Source: Haloarchaeobius iranensis (GTDB lineage Archaea; Halobacteriota; Halobacteria; Halobacteriales; Natrialbaceae). From it: a stretch of DNA of 64,000 nt. Made by a program: the position numbers and the translations under genes. Below, piece by piece: positions 51,045-59,169 of this stretch. The stretch's first letter is position 1, and each line of letters starts with the position of its first letter. Location: assembly GCF_900103505.1 (NCBI RefSeq), contig NZ_FNIA01000008.1:1-64000 (forward strand), written 5' to 3'. The notes under the pieces are model-generated. The model did no database searches, was not told the DNA's origin, and saw only the letters and a list, made by a program, of their open reading frames with translations.

Positions 51045-51123
51045 AACGAATTCACTCGACCCCACATCAAAAACGTTGGCAGTTCCCAGCCGCCCTGCGC
51101 CGGTTGCGCACGGTTCTGGCCCG

Positions 51124-51876
51124 TCAGAGGTACGCCGCGTCCCAGCGGGTCGCCTTCCGGCGGTTCCCGCAGCTGTTGCAGACGACCTCCTCCATCGGGC
51201 CCATGGCGGTGTCGAAGGAGTTGCAGGCTCCACAGAACAGTCCGTAGCGCCGTTCGCGCTCGGCGTCGACGTACGCCTCGTAGAACTGACCCTCGGTGCC
51301 GCGGTGGGCCTCGGCGTAGTTCACGTGGGCGGTCTCGTCCCCGAGCGTGACCTCGTCGAGCGACTCCCACTCGACGTGTTCCTCGTCGGCCGCGACGAAC
51401 ACGTTCTCCGTCAGCGTCTCGTCGGCGACGGTGACGGTCCGGTCGCCGGCACGTTCGAAGCCGTGGCCCCTGTAGAACTCGTTCCCGTGCCGGTTCCCGT
51501 CGAGGACCACCCCGGAGATCTGCTGTGCGCCGTGGTCGACCAGGGCCTCCTTCGTCCTGGTCAGCAGCCGCGAGCCGTAGCCGTGCCCCCGGTGGTCGGG
51601 GTGGACGTGGAGCCACAGGATGCGCCCATCGGCCGGGGTCCTCCCCACGATCTCGCTCTGGGAGAAGGCGACGACGCCGGCGTCGTCCTCGGCGACGAGG
51701 AGGACGGCGTCGTCGTCCGCCAGCTGCTGGGCGAGCAGGTCGGCCGCGTACCACTCCTCCAGGGCCTCGTCGATCGTCTTCGGGTCGAGCATGTGGTGGT
51801 AGGAGTCGTGGAGCGACGCCGCTGCGACGGCCCGTAACGCCTCGAAGTCGTCGGCGGTTGCATCCCGGATCTGCAT
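51124..51876 (-). CDS. GNAT acetyltransferase with C-terminal zinc ribbon
   Basis: A 250-residue protein with a GNAT fold (about 1-150): LWLHVHPDHRGHGYGSRLL holds the acetyl-CoA loop R/Q-x-x-G-x-G/A, and NEFYRGHGF the C-terminal strand, followed by a linker and a zinc ribbon near the C terminus with CGAC and CNSCG. The ribbon could recruit a protein or nucleic acid partner. ATG 51876 is preferred: GTATTAT (51903-51909, minus) lies about 29 bases above, whereas an ATG at 51903 would sit inside that element. Substrate unknown. Confidence 0.86.
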   Translation of the reverse strand: MQIRDATADDFEALRAVAAASLHDSYHHMLDPKTIDEALEEWYAADLLAQQLADDDAVLLVAEDDAGVVAFSQSEIVGRTPADGRILWLHVHPDHRGHGYGSRLLTRTKEALVDHGAQQISGVVLDGNRHGNEFYRGHGFERAGDRTVTVADETLTENVFVAADEEHVEWESLDEVTLGDETAHVNYAEAHRGTEGQFYEAYVDAERERRYGLFCGACNSFDTAMGPMEEVVCNSCGNRRKATRWDAAYL

Positions 51877-52067
51877 ACGCGCCCCTTGGGCGGGAACTGA
51901 CATAATACTCCGCCAACGAGCAGATCGAGTGGTCGTTCGTCCACTTTCGAGCCGCAGGAGGCCCCTTCGTCTGCAGTTTCCGAGGTAGAGGCCACACACC
52001 CGAATATTACGTCACCGTGCCGCCCCGGACGCACACACTCTTATGCCGTGAGCGTCGCAGGTGAGGT

Positions 52068-53111
52068 ATGGCATCGGACACGGTCCCCCCGGGGGACAAC
52101 GAGCCCTTCACCTACAACGGCGGGCGGGTCGACCCCGGTGAGATCGCGAACATCAGGTACGGTATCAGCGAGACGTATCTCGGCGACCCCGTCCGAATCC
52201 CGGTCACCATCATCAACGGCGAACAGCCCGGCCCGACCGGGTTCCTCTCCGCGGCGGCCCACGGCGACGAGCTCAACGGCATCGAGGTCGTCCGCGAGGT
52301 CGCCCACGAGTGGCCGCTCGATGACCTCAAGGGCTGTCTCGTCTGCATGCCCGTGCTCAACGTTCCCGGCTTCCTCGCCCAGCAGCGCTACCTCCCGATC
52401 TACGACCGCGACCTGAACCGGTCGTTTCCCGGGCACGAGGAGTCGACGAGCGCGAAGCGGATGGCACATCGCATCTTCACGAACTTCGTGGAGCCCTGTG
52501 ACTTCGGCATCGACCTCCACACCTCGACCCGCGGCCGGACCAACATGCTCCACGTGCGCGCCGACACCGGCCACGAGGGCGCGAACCGGGTCGCCCACGC
52601 CTTCGCCTCGAACGTCATCATCTCCAGCGAGGGCCCCAGCGGCTCGCTCCGCACCGAGGCCACGGAGGCCGGGGTTCCGACCATCACCGTCGAGATGGGT
52701 GAGGCACACCGCTTCCAGCGTGAGTTCATCGACGAGGCCCTCGACGGGGTGATGAGCGTCCTCGCGGAGTACGGGATGCTCGACACCGAGGCGGTCCGCT
52801 GGCCCGGCTGGCGCACCGTCATCGAGGAGAACGACGAGAAGACCTGGCTCCGGGCCGACGTCGGCGGGATGGTGGATATGCATTACGACTGCGGGTCCCT
52901 CGTCCACGAGGGCGACAGCATCTGCACCATCACCAGCCCGTTCAAGACCGACCAGACGCACGTCGACGCACCGTTCACGGGCGTCCTCGTCGGGGTGCTG
53001 GAGAACCCCGTCGTCTACCCGGGGAACCCGCTCTGTCACCTCGTCGAGCTCGACCAGACGACGCTGCACGCGGTCGAGCAGGAGCAGTCACCCCCCGCGG
53101 GTCTGTCCTGA
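52068..53111 (+). CDS. Succinylglutamate desuccinylase/aspartoacylase family protein
   Basis: A 347-residue zinc carboxypeptidase-fold amidohydrolase (AstE/ASPA-like, DUF2817-type). The zinc ligands are visible: His and Glu in [15 protein letters not shown] (about 61-66) and the third His in DLHTSTRG (about 145), with the catalytic region [17 protein letters not shown]-terminal beta domain with [24 protein letters not shown] follows. Proteins of this group release small carboxylic acyl or amide groups; the substrate is unknown. ATG 52068 lies close to the predicted RNA start; the gene is followed by the sdh operon. Confidence 0.86.
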   Translation: MASDTVPPGDNEPFTYNGGRVDPGEIANIRYGISETYLGDPVRIPVTIINGEQPGPTGFLSAAAHGDELNGIEVVREVAHEWPLDDLKGCLVCMPVLNVPGFLAQQRYLPIYDRDLNRSFPGHEESTSAKRMAHRIFTNFVEPCDFGIDLHTSTRGRTNMLHVRADTGHEGANRVAHAFASNVIISSEGPSGSLRTEATEAGVPTITVEMGEAHRFQREFIDEALDGVMSVLAEYGMLDTEAVRWPGWRTVIEENDEKTWLRADVGGMVDMHYDCGSLVHEGDSICTITSPFKTDQTHVDAPFTGVLVGVLENPVVYPGNPLCHLVELDQTTLHAVEQEQSPPAGLS

Positions 53112-53172
53112 CGCGACTGGCGCGCCGGCCCGTCCAGGGCAACTTCCGGCAGGGGCCGCGAAAGAAGTAACT

Positions 53173-53179
53173 TCTATAC
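53173..53179 (+). promoter_or_regulatory. TATA box of sdhCDBA
   Basis: TCTATAC at 53173-53179, preceded by a purine-rich GAAAGAAGTAAC, lies about 33 bases above ATG 53209, predicting a leader of only a few bases for the sdhCDBA transcript. Confidence 0.5.
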
Positions 53180-53208
53180 CCCCACGGTCCAACCCTCGGA
53201 CAGAGAGT

Positions 53209-53646
53209 ATGAGCCAGTCTTACAATCGTGGCCTCGTCGAGGACTTCGGTCGCTGGAAGGAGTTCTCGGCCGGCATGTGGGCGTGGATCTTCCACAAGTT
53301 CACGGGATGGGTCCTCGTGGGTTACCTGTTCACCCACATCGCCGTCCTGAGTACGGCAATTCCGGCACAGCAGGGAGAGATGGTGACCAACAGCGCAGGC
53401 GAGCAGGTCGACGTGTACACCAACACGCTCACGCTGCTCGAGAGCACGTTCGTCGTCCGACTGCTCGAGGTCGGGCTGCTCGCGGTCGCCGTCTTCCACA
53501 TCCTGAACGGCATCCGCCTGCTGCTGGTCGACCTCGGTATCGGGCTCGAATCGCAGGACAAGACGTTCTACGCGTCGCTCGTGCTGACCGGTGCTATCGT
53601 CATCGCGAGCGTGCCGACGTTCATGGCGGGAATCGGGGGTGCCTGA
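53209..53646 (+). CDS. sdhC: Succinate dehydrogenase cytochrome b subunit SdhC
   Basis: A 145-residue membrane subunit with three TM helices (about 30-55, 85-107, 118-140). [20 protein letters not shown] holds a heme-ligand or quinone-site His; the family signature appears in parts (HKFTGW, FTHIAVL). With SdhD it anchors the flavoprotein and iron-sulfur subunits to the membrane and passes electrons to the quinone. Start is ATG 53209, just below a TATA box. The gene is separated from sdhD by one base. Confidence 0.94.
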   Translation: MSQSYNRGLVEDFGRWKEFSAGMWAWIFHKFTGWVLVGYLFTHIAVLSTAIPAQQGEMVTNSAGEQVDVYTNTLTLLESTFVVRLLEVGLLAVAVFHILNGIRLLLVDLGIGLESQDKTFYASLVLTGAIVIASVPTFMAGIGGA

Positions 53647-53647
53647 G

Positions 53648-54019
53648 ATGTCGGCAGGCGCACCTACCTCCTTCGAGCGGGGCGGACGCATGTGGCTCCT
53701 CCAGCGGGTGACGGCCGCGTTCCTGGTCGTCGTGCTGGCGTTCCACTTCTTCCTGCTCCACTTCTACCACCACGCGTTCGAGATCACGCTCATGGGCACG
53801 CAGACGCGGATGCAGGACGTGGGCTACTTCGCGACGATGTGGCTGTTCCTCGTGACCGCGACGTTCCACGGGGTCAACGGCGTCTACAACGCCCTCGTCA
53901 ACCAGGGAATCTCCGGCACGCCCAAGACGGCCGTCAAGGCCATCCTCGGGCTGGCCGGCCTCCTGCTGGTCGCACAGGGCACGCGAGTCGCGCTGTACAT
54001 GAACGGGTTCTTAGCATGA
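53648..54019 (+). CDS. sdhD: Succinate dehydrogenase membrane anchor subunit SdhD
   Basis: A 123-residue membrane anchor with three hydrophobic helices (about 14-35, 57-78, 95-115). Conserved histidines lie in AFHFFLLHFYHHAFE and the GVNGVYN segment follows TATFH. It is paired with SdhC and completes the quinone site. The ATG 53648 comes one base after the sdhC stop, and its own stop overlaps sdhB by ATGA. Confidence 0.93.
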   Translation: MSAGAPTSFERGGRMWLLQRVTAAFLVVVLAFHFFLLHFYHHAFEITLMGTQTRMQDVGYFATMWLFLVTATFHGVNGVYNALVNQGISGTPKTAVKAILGLAGLLLVAQGTRVALYMNGFLA

Positions 54020-54891
54020 GTACGCAAGTTCCAGAGACCGAGACCGAGGCAGAGACCGAGGCGGAACCGGCCGGCGAGTCCCATCAAGAGCGTCGGATGG
54101 CCGACAAGGCCGCCAGGCGGGAGTACCGCGAGTCGGAGAAGAAAGCCGAAGCGGAGCTGCGGGCGGCCGAGGAGTCGGTCCACCTCAAGGTGTTCCGGTA
54201 CGACCCCGAGGTGGAGGACAAGCAGGAGCCCCGCTTCGACGACTTCTACGTCCCGTACACGAAGGGGATGACGGTCCTCGACGCGCTGATGTACGCGCGA
54301 GACCACTACGACTCGTCGCTCACCTTCCGGCACTCGTGCCGGCAGGCGGTCTGTGGCTCCGACGCGATGTTCGTCAACGGTCGGCAGCGACTCTGTTGCA
54401 AGACACAGCTCTCCGAGATGGCAGAGCCGGTCCGCATCGAGCCGCTCCCGCACCAGGACGTGGTCAAGGACCTCGTCGTGGACATGGAGCACTTCTACGA
54501 CCAGATGCACGCGGTCGAGCCCTATTTCCAGTCGGAGGACGTACCTACGGAGGAACAGCGACAGAGCCGTGAGAACAGGGAGAAGATCAAGATGTCCACG
54601 CGCTGCATCTGGTGTGGGGCCTGCATGTCCTCGTGTAACATCGCCGCGGGCGACAACGAGTACCTCGGACCGGCGGCCATCAACAAGGCATACCGGTTCT
54701 ACATGGACGAGCGGGAGGACGAGGAGGAGCTGAAGGAGCATCGACTCCGCATCCTCGAGCAGGAACACGGCGTCTGGCGGTGCCAGACCCAGTTCTCCTG
54801 CACCGAGGTCTGCCCGAAGGACATCCCCCTCACCGAGCACATCCAGGAGCTCAAGCGCGAGGCGGTCAAGAACAACCTCAAGTTCTGGTAA
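54016..54891 (+). CDS. sdhB: Succinate dehydrogenase iron-sulfur subunit SdhB
   Basis: A 291-residue protein with an extra acidic/Glu-rich N-terminal arm (about 1-55), the 2Fe-2S ferredoxin domain (Cys108, Cys113, Asp116 and Cys127/128) in which the third Cys is Asp, as in E. coli SdhB, then the 4Fe-4S motif Cys197-200-203-207 (CIWCGACMSSC) and the 3Fe-4S cysteines at 256, 262 and 266 (CQTQFSCTEVCP). It carries electrons from the flavin to the quinone. Overlaps sdhD by ATGA; six bases separate it from sdhA. Confidence 0.95.
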   Translation: MSTQVPETETEAETEAEPAGESHQERRMADKAARREYRESEKKAEAELRAAEESVHLKVFRYDPEVEDKQEPRFDDFYVPYTKGMTVLDALMYARDHYDSSLTFRHSCRQAVCGSDAMFVNGRQRLCCKTQLSEMAEPVRIEPLPHQDVVKDLVVDMEHFYDQMHAVEPYFQSEDVPTEEQRQSRENREKIKMSTRCIWCGACMSSCNIAAGDNEYLGPAAINKAYRFYMDEREDEEELKEHRLRILEQEHGVWRCQTQFSCTEVCPKDIPLTEHIQELKREAVKNNLKFW

Positions 54892-54897
54892 TCAACA

Positions 54898-56739
54898 ATG
54901 TACGAACACGACGTCATCGTGGTCGGTGGCGGTGGCGCGGGACTCCGCGCCGCCATCGCGGCCCAGGAAGAAGGAGCGGACGTGGCTATCGTCACGAAAC
55001 TCCACCCAGTTCGCAGCCACACGGGCGCTGCCGAGGGTGGCATCAACGCGGCACTGCGCGAGGGCGACGACTGGGAGCTGCACGCCTACGACACGATGAA
55101 GGGGTCGGACTACCTCGGCGACGCCCCCGCAATCGAGACGCTGGCGCAGGACGCACCCGAGGAGGTCTTCCAGATCGAACACTGGGGGATGCCGTTCTCC
55201 CGCGAGGAGGACGGACGCGTCTCCCAGCGACCGTTCGGCGGGCTCTCGTTCCCGCGCACCACCTACGCCGGTGCCGAGACGGGACACCACCTGCTGCACA
55301 CGATGTACGAGCAGGTCGTCAAGCGGGGCATCCAGGTGTACGACGAGTGGTACGTGATGAACCTCGCCGTCACCGACGAGGAGACGCCCGAGGACCGCTC
55401 CTGTCACGGCATCGTCGCCTACGACGTGCAGTCCGGCGAGATCTCCGGGTTCAAGGCCAACGACGGGGTCATCCTCGCGACCGGCGGCCCGGGGCAGGCG
55501 TTCGACCACACGACGAACGCGGTCGCCTGCACCGGCGACGGCTACGCGATGGCCTACCGTGCGGGCGTCCCGATGGAGGACATGGAGTTCGTCCAGTTCC
55601 ATCCGACGACGCTGCCGAGCACGGGCGTTCTCATCTCCGAGGGTGTCCGCGGCGAGGGTGGTATCCTCTACAACGCCGACGGGGAGCGGTTCATGTTCGA
55701 GCACGGCTACGCGAACAACGACGGCGAGCTCGCCTCCCGTGACGTGGTCTCGCGCGCGGAGCTGACCGAGGTCAACGAGGGCCGCGGCTTCGAGGACGAG
55801 TACGTCATGCTCGACATGCGCCACCTCGGCGAGGAGCGCATCGTCGACCGCCTGGAGAACATCCTCCACCTCGCGGAGGACTTCGAGGGCGTCGACGGCC
55901 TGAAGGAGCCGATGCCGGTCAAGCCCGGCCAGCACTACGAGATGGGCGGCATCGAGACCGACGAGAACGGTCTCACCTGCATCGACGGGCTCTACGCGGC
56001 CGGCGAGACGGCGTGTGTCTCGGTCCACGGTGCGAACCGCCTCGGCGGCAACGCCCTGCCCGAACTCATCGTCTTCGGCGCACGTGCCGGCAAGCACGCT
56101 GCCGGCGGCGACATGGCCGAGGCGAAGATCGAGACCGGCGAGCGCGGCGACATCGAGTACGACGAGACGGAGCTCCCGTACCAGCCCGGCGAGGTCGGCA
56201 TGGACGCCGGCCCCTCGGGCGTGGCGGCCGACGGCGGTGCGGTCACGGCCGACGCCGGCGCGGTCGTCGAGCAGGCCGTCGAGACGGAGCGCGAGCGCGT
56301 CGCGACGCTGATGGAGCGCGACGAGGGCGTCCAGCACTCCCAGATTCGCGCGGACCTCCAGCAGACGATGACCCAGAACGTCAACGTCTTCCGCGAGGAG
56401 GAGGGCCTGAAGCAGGCGCTGCAGGACATCCGCGAGATCCGCGAGGCCTACCAGGATGTCTACGTCGACGACCCGTCGCGAACGTTCAACACGGACCTCC
56501 AGCAGACCATCGAGACGCGCAACCTCATCGACGTCGCCGAGACCATCACGCTCGGCGCGCTCGTCCGCACGGAGTTCCGCGGCGCACACTGGCGCGCGGA
56601 GCACCAGGAGCGCAAGGACGACGAGTGGCTCAAGCACACGCTCGTCGCCTGGAACGACGGCGAGCCGACCATCTTCTACCGCCCGACCATCCTCGAGGGC
56701 GAGAACAAGACGTACGAGCCGAAGGAACGGTCCTACTGA
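54898..56739 (+). CDS. sdhA: Succinate dehydrogenase flavoprotein subunit SdhA
   Basis: A 613-residue flavoprotein. The FAD motif VVGGGGAGLRAAIAA is at 8-22, the His41 (VRSHTGAAEGG) is the covalent FAD attachment position, and FRTTYAGAETGHHLL, MEFVQFHPTT, GVRGEGGILYN, RGFEDEYVMLDMRH, PGQHYEMGGIETD (substrate/FAD contacts) and GANRLGGNALPE follow. It oxidises succinate to fumarate. It is the last gene of sdhCDBA. Confidence 0.96.
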   Translation: MYEHDVIVVGGGGAGLRAAIAAQEEGADVAIVTKLHPVRSHTGAAEGGINAALREGDDWELHAYDTMKGSDYLGDAPAIETLAQDAPEEVFQIEHWGMPFSREEDGRVSQRPFGGLSFPRTTYAGAETGHHLLHTMYEQVVKRGIQVYDEWYVMNLAVTDEETPEDRSCHGIVAYDVQSGEISGFKANDGVILATGGPGQAFDHTTNAVACTGDGYAMAYRAGVPMEDMEFVQFHPTTLPSTGVLISEGVRGEGGILYNADGERFMFEHGYANNDGELASRDVVSRAELTEVNEGRGFEDEYVMLDMRHLGEERIVDRLENILHLAEDFEGVDGLKEPMPVKPGQHYEMGGIETDENGLTCIDGLYAAGETACVSVHGANRLGGNALPELIVFGARAGKHAAGGDMAEAKIETGERGDIEYDETELPYQPGEVGMDAGPSGVAADGGAVTADAGAVVEQAVETERERVATLMERDEGVQHSQIRADLQQTMTQNVNVFREEEGLKQALQDIREIREAYQDVYVDDPSRTFNTDLQQTIETRNLIDVAETITLGALVRTEFRGAHWRAEHQERKDDEWLKHTLVAWNDGEPTIFYRPTILEGENKTYEPKERSY

Positions 56740-56796
56740 GGGCCGCGGTTCGGCCGGCGGTCTTTTGCTGTCGACGGCGCGCCAGCGGCGCGTCGG

Positions 56797-56898
56797 CTAC
56801 GGGACGACGCCGTTAGCCCCCGGCGTCGGCATGTAGAACAGCGCCCGGAGGATGAGCAGGGCGAGGACGGCGAGCCCGACGAGCCTGGCGCGTGGCAT
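56797..56898 (-). CDS. 33-residue single-pass membrane protein
   Basis: ATG at 56898 to TAG at 56797 encodes a short peptide: basic start MPRAR, a hydrophobic helix (about 6-22, LVGLAVLALLILRALF) and a PTPGANGVVP tail. The composition and the hydrophobic-then-TPGANG layout look coding-like, and no other gene fits this stretch between sdhA and the XapX gene. A conserved small haloarchaeal membrane protein is suspected, without a known function. Below the usual annotation cut-off. Confidence 0.5.
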   Translation of the reverse strand: MPRARLVGLAVLALLILRALFYMPTPGANGVVP

Positions 56899-57023
56899 GG
56901 AGTCCGGCCTGCTCCGCGCCGCGGAGGGTGGTCGACCACGCGACACAGTTCAGCGTACGGCGGCCAGCACAAAGGAGGTGCGTCCGGACGTGACGGCGTT
57001 CGAGTCGGTCGGCGGGGGAGTCC

Positions 57024-57221
57024 TCACAGCCCGAGCGCGGTGAACAGGTCGTCGATGGTCACCCCCAGTTCCGACATCACCTGGAAGCCGACGAAGATAC
57101 CGACGATACCCATGATGCCCGCGAGGTTCGGTGGGGCGGGGATGGGGATCTCGACGAACTTGAACAACGCACCGACGGTGAAGCCGGTGAGCGTGGCGAG
57201 GACGACCTGCGTGGCGTTCAT
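57024..57221 (-). CDS. XapX-domain small membrane protein
   Basis: A 65-residue protein with two hydrophobic stretches (about 5-22 and 32-52) and the XapX-like core LTGFTVGALFKFVEIPIPAPPNLAGIMGIVGIFVG (parts: FTVGALFKF, APPNLAGIMG). XapX proteins are small, often paired with transport or xanthine metabolism genes in bacteria; their function is not known. It is alone here. ATG 57221 is chosen because it opens the family motif. Confidence 0.85.
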   Translation of the reverse strand: MNATQVVLATLTGFTVGALFKFVEIPIPAPPNLAGIMGIVGIFVGFQVMSELGVTIDDLFTALGL

Positions 57222-57354
57222 GGCAACCTCAGTGGTCTCTCCTGCGCGAACAAAAGCCGTTCCATTCCCGGATCGGGCCGTGCTACCGTCGCCGCACGGA
57301 TTCGGTCGGAACCCGCCCCCGTCCCTCGTTCTCGCGAATCGGGAACTACAGACG

Positions 57355-57396
57355 GTATATACGGCGTATCCCGGCGTCTGTACTGGTATAGGAGGA
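57355..57396 (+). promoter_or_regulatory. Promoter and Shine-Dalgarno site of the DoxX gene
   Basis: GTATATAC at 57355-57362 is a strong TATA-like box for this GC-rich DNA, about 42-49 bases above the ATG at 57404, giving a leader of about 20 bases. GGAGGA at 57391-57396 precedes the ATG by seven bases and is a clear Shine-Dalgarno site, which most genes in this window lack. Confidence 0.6.
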
Positions 57397-57403
57397 AAGA
57401 ACG

Positions 57404-57973
57404 ATGGCAACCAATCAGATATCGGCCGACGCGAACACGTTCGAGAGCAAACTCGGTGGCATCACCGTCAAGGGCAGGGCACACAGTCTGAGCGCGTGGT
57501 TCGTGCTCGCACTCCGGCTGATGATGGGGTACGCGTTCCTGCAGGCTGGCTGGGACAAGGTCGCAGCCGGTGGGTGGACGGCGAACGGCTACCTCGAGAA
57601 CGTCGCGGCCGCGAACGGCAACCCGCTCGAAGGGATGTTCGCGGCCATGGCGGGCTCGCCCCTGTTCATGGACTTCGTGAACATCGCCGTCCCGTGGGGT
57701 GAGCTCCTCATCGGTCTCGGGCTCCTCGTCGGTGCGCTGGTCCGCCTCGCGGCGTTCTTCGGCGCGCTCATGATGCTCATGTTCTACTTCGGGAACTGGA
57801 GCGTCGAACACGGCGTCATCAACGGCGACTTCGCGTACATGCTCGTGTTCCTGGCCGTCGCGGCGTTCGGTGCGGGCCGCATCCTCGGTCTGGACACCTA
57901 CATCGAGCAGTACGAGCTCGGCGGTGAACCGCTCATCGAGAAGTACCCGGCGCTGCGCTACATCCTCGGCTGA
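57404..57973 (+). CDS. DoxX family membrane protein
   Basis: A 189-residue DoxX/DoxD-like protein with four hydrophobic helices (about 27-45, 88-105, 112-128 and 138-155). The family pattern FVLALRLMMGYAFLQAGWDKV is in the first (parts RLMMGYAF, GWDKV) and IAVPWGELLIGLGLLVGALVR in the middle. Members occur with thiosulfate:quinone oxidoreductases and with oxidative-stress enzymes; no redox partner is adjacent here. The Shine-Dalgarno site and the TATA box fix the ATG at 57404. Confidence 0.88.
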   Translation: MATNQISADANTFESKLGGITVKGRAHSLSAWFVLALRLMMGYAFLQAGWDKVAAGGWTANGYLENVAAANGNPLEGMFAAMAGSPLFMDFVNIAVPWGELLIGLGLLVGALVRLAAFFGALMMLMFYFGNWSVEHGVINGDFAYMLVFLAVAAFGAGRILGLDTYIEQYELGGEPLIEKYPALRYILG

Positions 57974-58019
57974 GGGGTCGCGCACCCGAACTGCGGCTCT
58001 TTTCGTCCGTTTCAGCGTT

Positions 58020-58316
58020 TCAGTGCAGCCTGTCGTAGAGCGCGTCGCCCACGAGTCCACCGACGAGCAGGGGGAGGATTAGGAAGCCACCGACCTGCAG
58101 CAGGACGAGCGTGGCCCAGCGGGTCAACGGCTCCTGTGGTGGCCAGAGCGCTTCGAGCAGGAAGCCCGTGATGTAGCCCCAGAAGAGCGCGACGAGGAGA
58201 CCGGCGACGACCGCGGAGCAGGCGAGCCTGAACCGGAGTCGGGCCCAGTTCTGTCCCCGCTCCTCGCCGACGCCGGGCGGGTCCGGCCACTCGCGGTCGT
58301 CTCCGTCGGATGTCAT
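58020..58316 (-). CDS. Small two-pass membrane protein
   Basis: A 98-residue acidic-start protein with two hydrophobic helices (about 33-55, AVVAGLLVALFWGYITGFL, and 70-92, VLLQVGGFLILPLLVGGLVG). I do not recognise a named family. It is the downstream-most of three small membrane protein genes on the minus strand (58020-58965) and is separated from the second by 146 bp. No motif suggests a ligand. Confidence 0.72.
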   Translation of the reverse strand: MTSDGDDREWPDPPGVGEERGQNWARLRFRLACSAVVAGLLVALFWGYITGFLLEALWPPQEPLTRWATLVLLQVGGFLILPLLVGGLVGDALYDRLH

Positions 58317-58462
58317 ACGTCAGCTAGCGGTGCGGCCTACATGAACGCCGCGCTCCAGCCATCCGGAGACGGCGCTGGTCGGCCGACGAGGGCTGGCGCA
58401 CCCGGAGCGCTGGAACCACCCCGGACGGAACCGTGTGGCGGTCGCGAAAGGAGCCGCTTGCC

Positions 58463-58735
58463 CTACGTCTCGGTCGGCTCCGAATCGAAGTGGCCCAACA
58501 TGTCGAGGATTGCGCCGAGGATGAAGCTGATGACGGCCACCACGAGCACGGCACCCGTAAGCAGGTTCGAGATCGGCGGCGTGAGGGCCAACTGGAAGAC
58601 GGCGATGAACATGCAGGTCACGATACCGACGACCAGCAGGAACGACCCGGCGTTCGGGTCCGGTCCGGTGAGGAACTCGAGCCCGGTGAGGAACCGAGAG
58701 CTGGGTTGCTCGTCGGTTGTGGTATCGGCACTCAT
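58463..58735 (-). CDS. Small two-pass membrane protein
   Basis: A 90-residue protein with a Thr/Pro-rich cytoplasmic N terminus, two hydrophobic helices (about 32-52 and 57-77) and a LGHFDSEPTET tail. ATG 58735 overlaps the stop of the preceding gene by ATGA, so the two are translated together, and a longer in-frame start would read through that overlap. Family unknown. Confidence 0.75.
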   Translation of the reverse strand: MSADTTTDEQPSSRFLTGLEFLTGPDPNAGSFLLVVGIVTCMFIAVFQLALTPPISNLLTGAVLVVAVISFILGAILDMLGHFDSEPTET

Positions 58736-58965
58736 TGGCCGGTCGTTCCATCCGCGACTGCTCTCTGCACGAGTTGGATGAGGTGGGAGACCCACAGCCC
58801 GGCGGTGAAGCCGAAGAGCATCGCGACGACGGCGATCTTCGTGAGCTCACCGAGTGGGGCGAAGGCGGCCACCAGGCTCAGCGAGCCGAAGAGGAACATG
58901 AGACCGTACTGGACTCTGGTCTCGATCTTGATTCGGCGGAGCGACTCCGAGAAGTTCTCGTCCAT
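58732..58965 (-). CDS. Small two-pass membrane protein, first of a coupled pair
   Basis: A 77-residue protein with an amphipathic N terminus (DENFSESLRRIKIETRVQYG) and two hydrophobic helices (about 20-37 and 42-62, LMFLFGSLSLVAAFAPL and KIAVVAMLFGFTAGLWV). Its stop overlaps the next gene by ATGA. The pair looks like a stable small membrane complex; the function is unknown. The ATG at 58965 is the first suitable start. Confidence 0.75.
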   Translation of the reverse strand: MDENFSESLRRIKIETRVQYGLMFLFGSLSLVAAFAPLGELTKIAVVAMLFGFTAGLWVSHLIQLVQRAVADGTTGQ

Positions 58966-59169
58966 AACTACCACGCCTAGGGTCCGTATCTGTATGAAGG
59001 CTCGCACGGGTTTCTCGCGGTTCGACGGGTCCCGTTTCGGCGGCACGGACGCCACGGACTCGCGGCCCGCCTCGTCCCCTGGTCCGGCCAAGGGACGGTC
59101 ACGTGGACACTGGGAGCCACACCCGGTGAGCGTCACCCCCCGCTACAGCGGTAGCTCCCGCGACTGGGT

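Noticed and set aside
54353-54424. Missing third cysteine in the SdhB 2Fe-2S site
   Set aside because: Asp at this position is also found in E. coli SdhB, so it is a normal variant.
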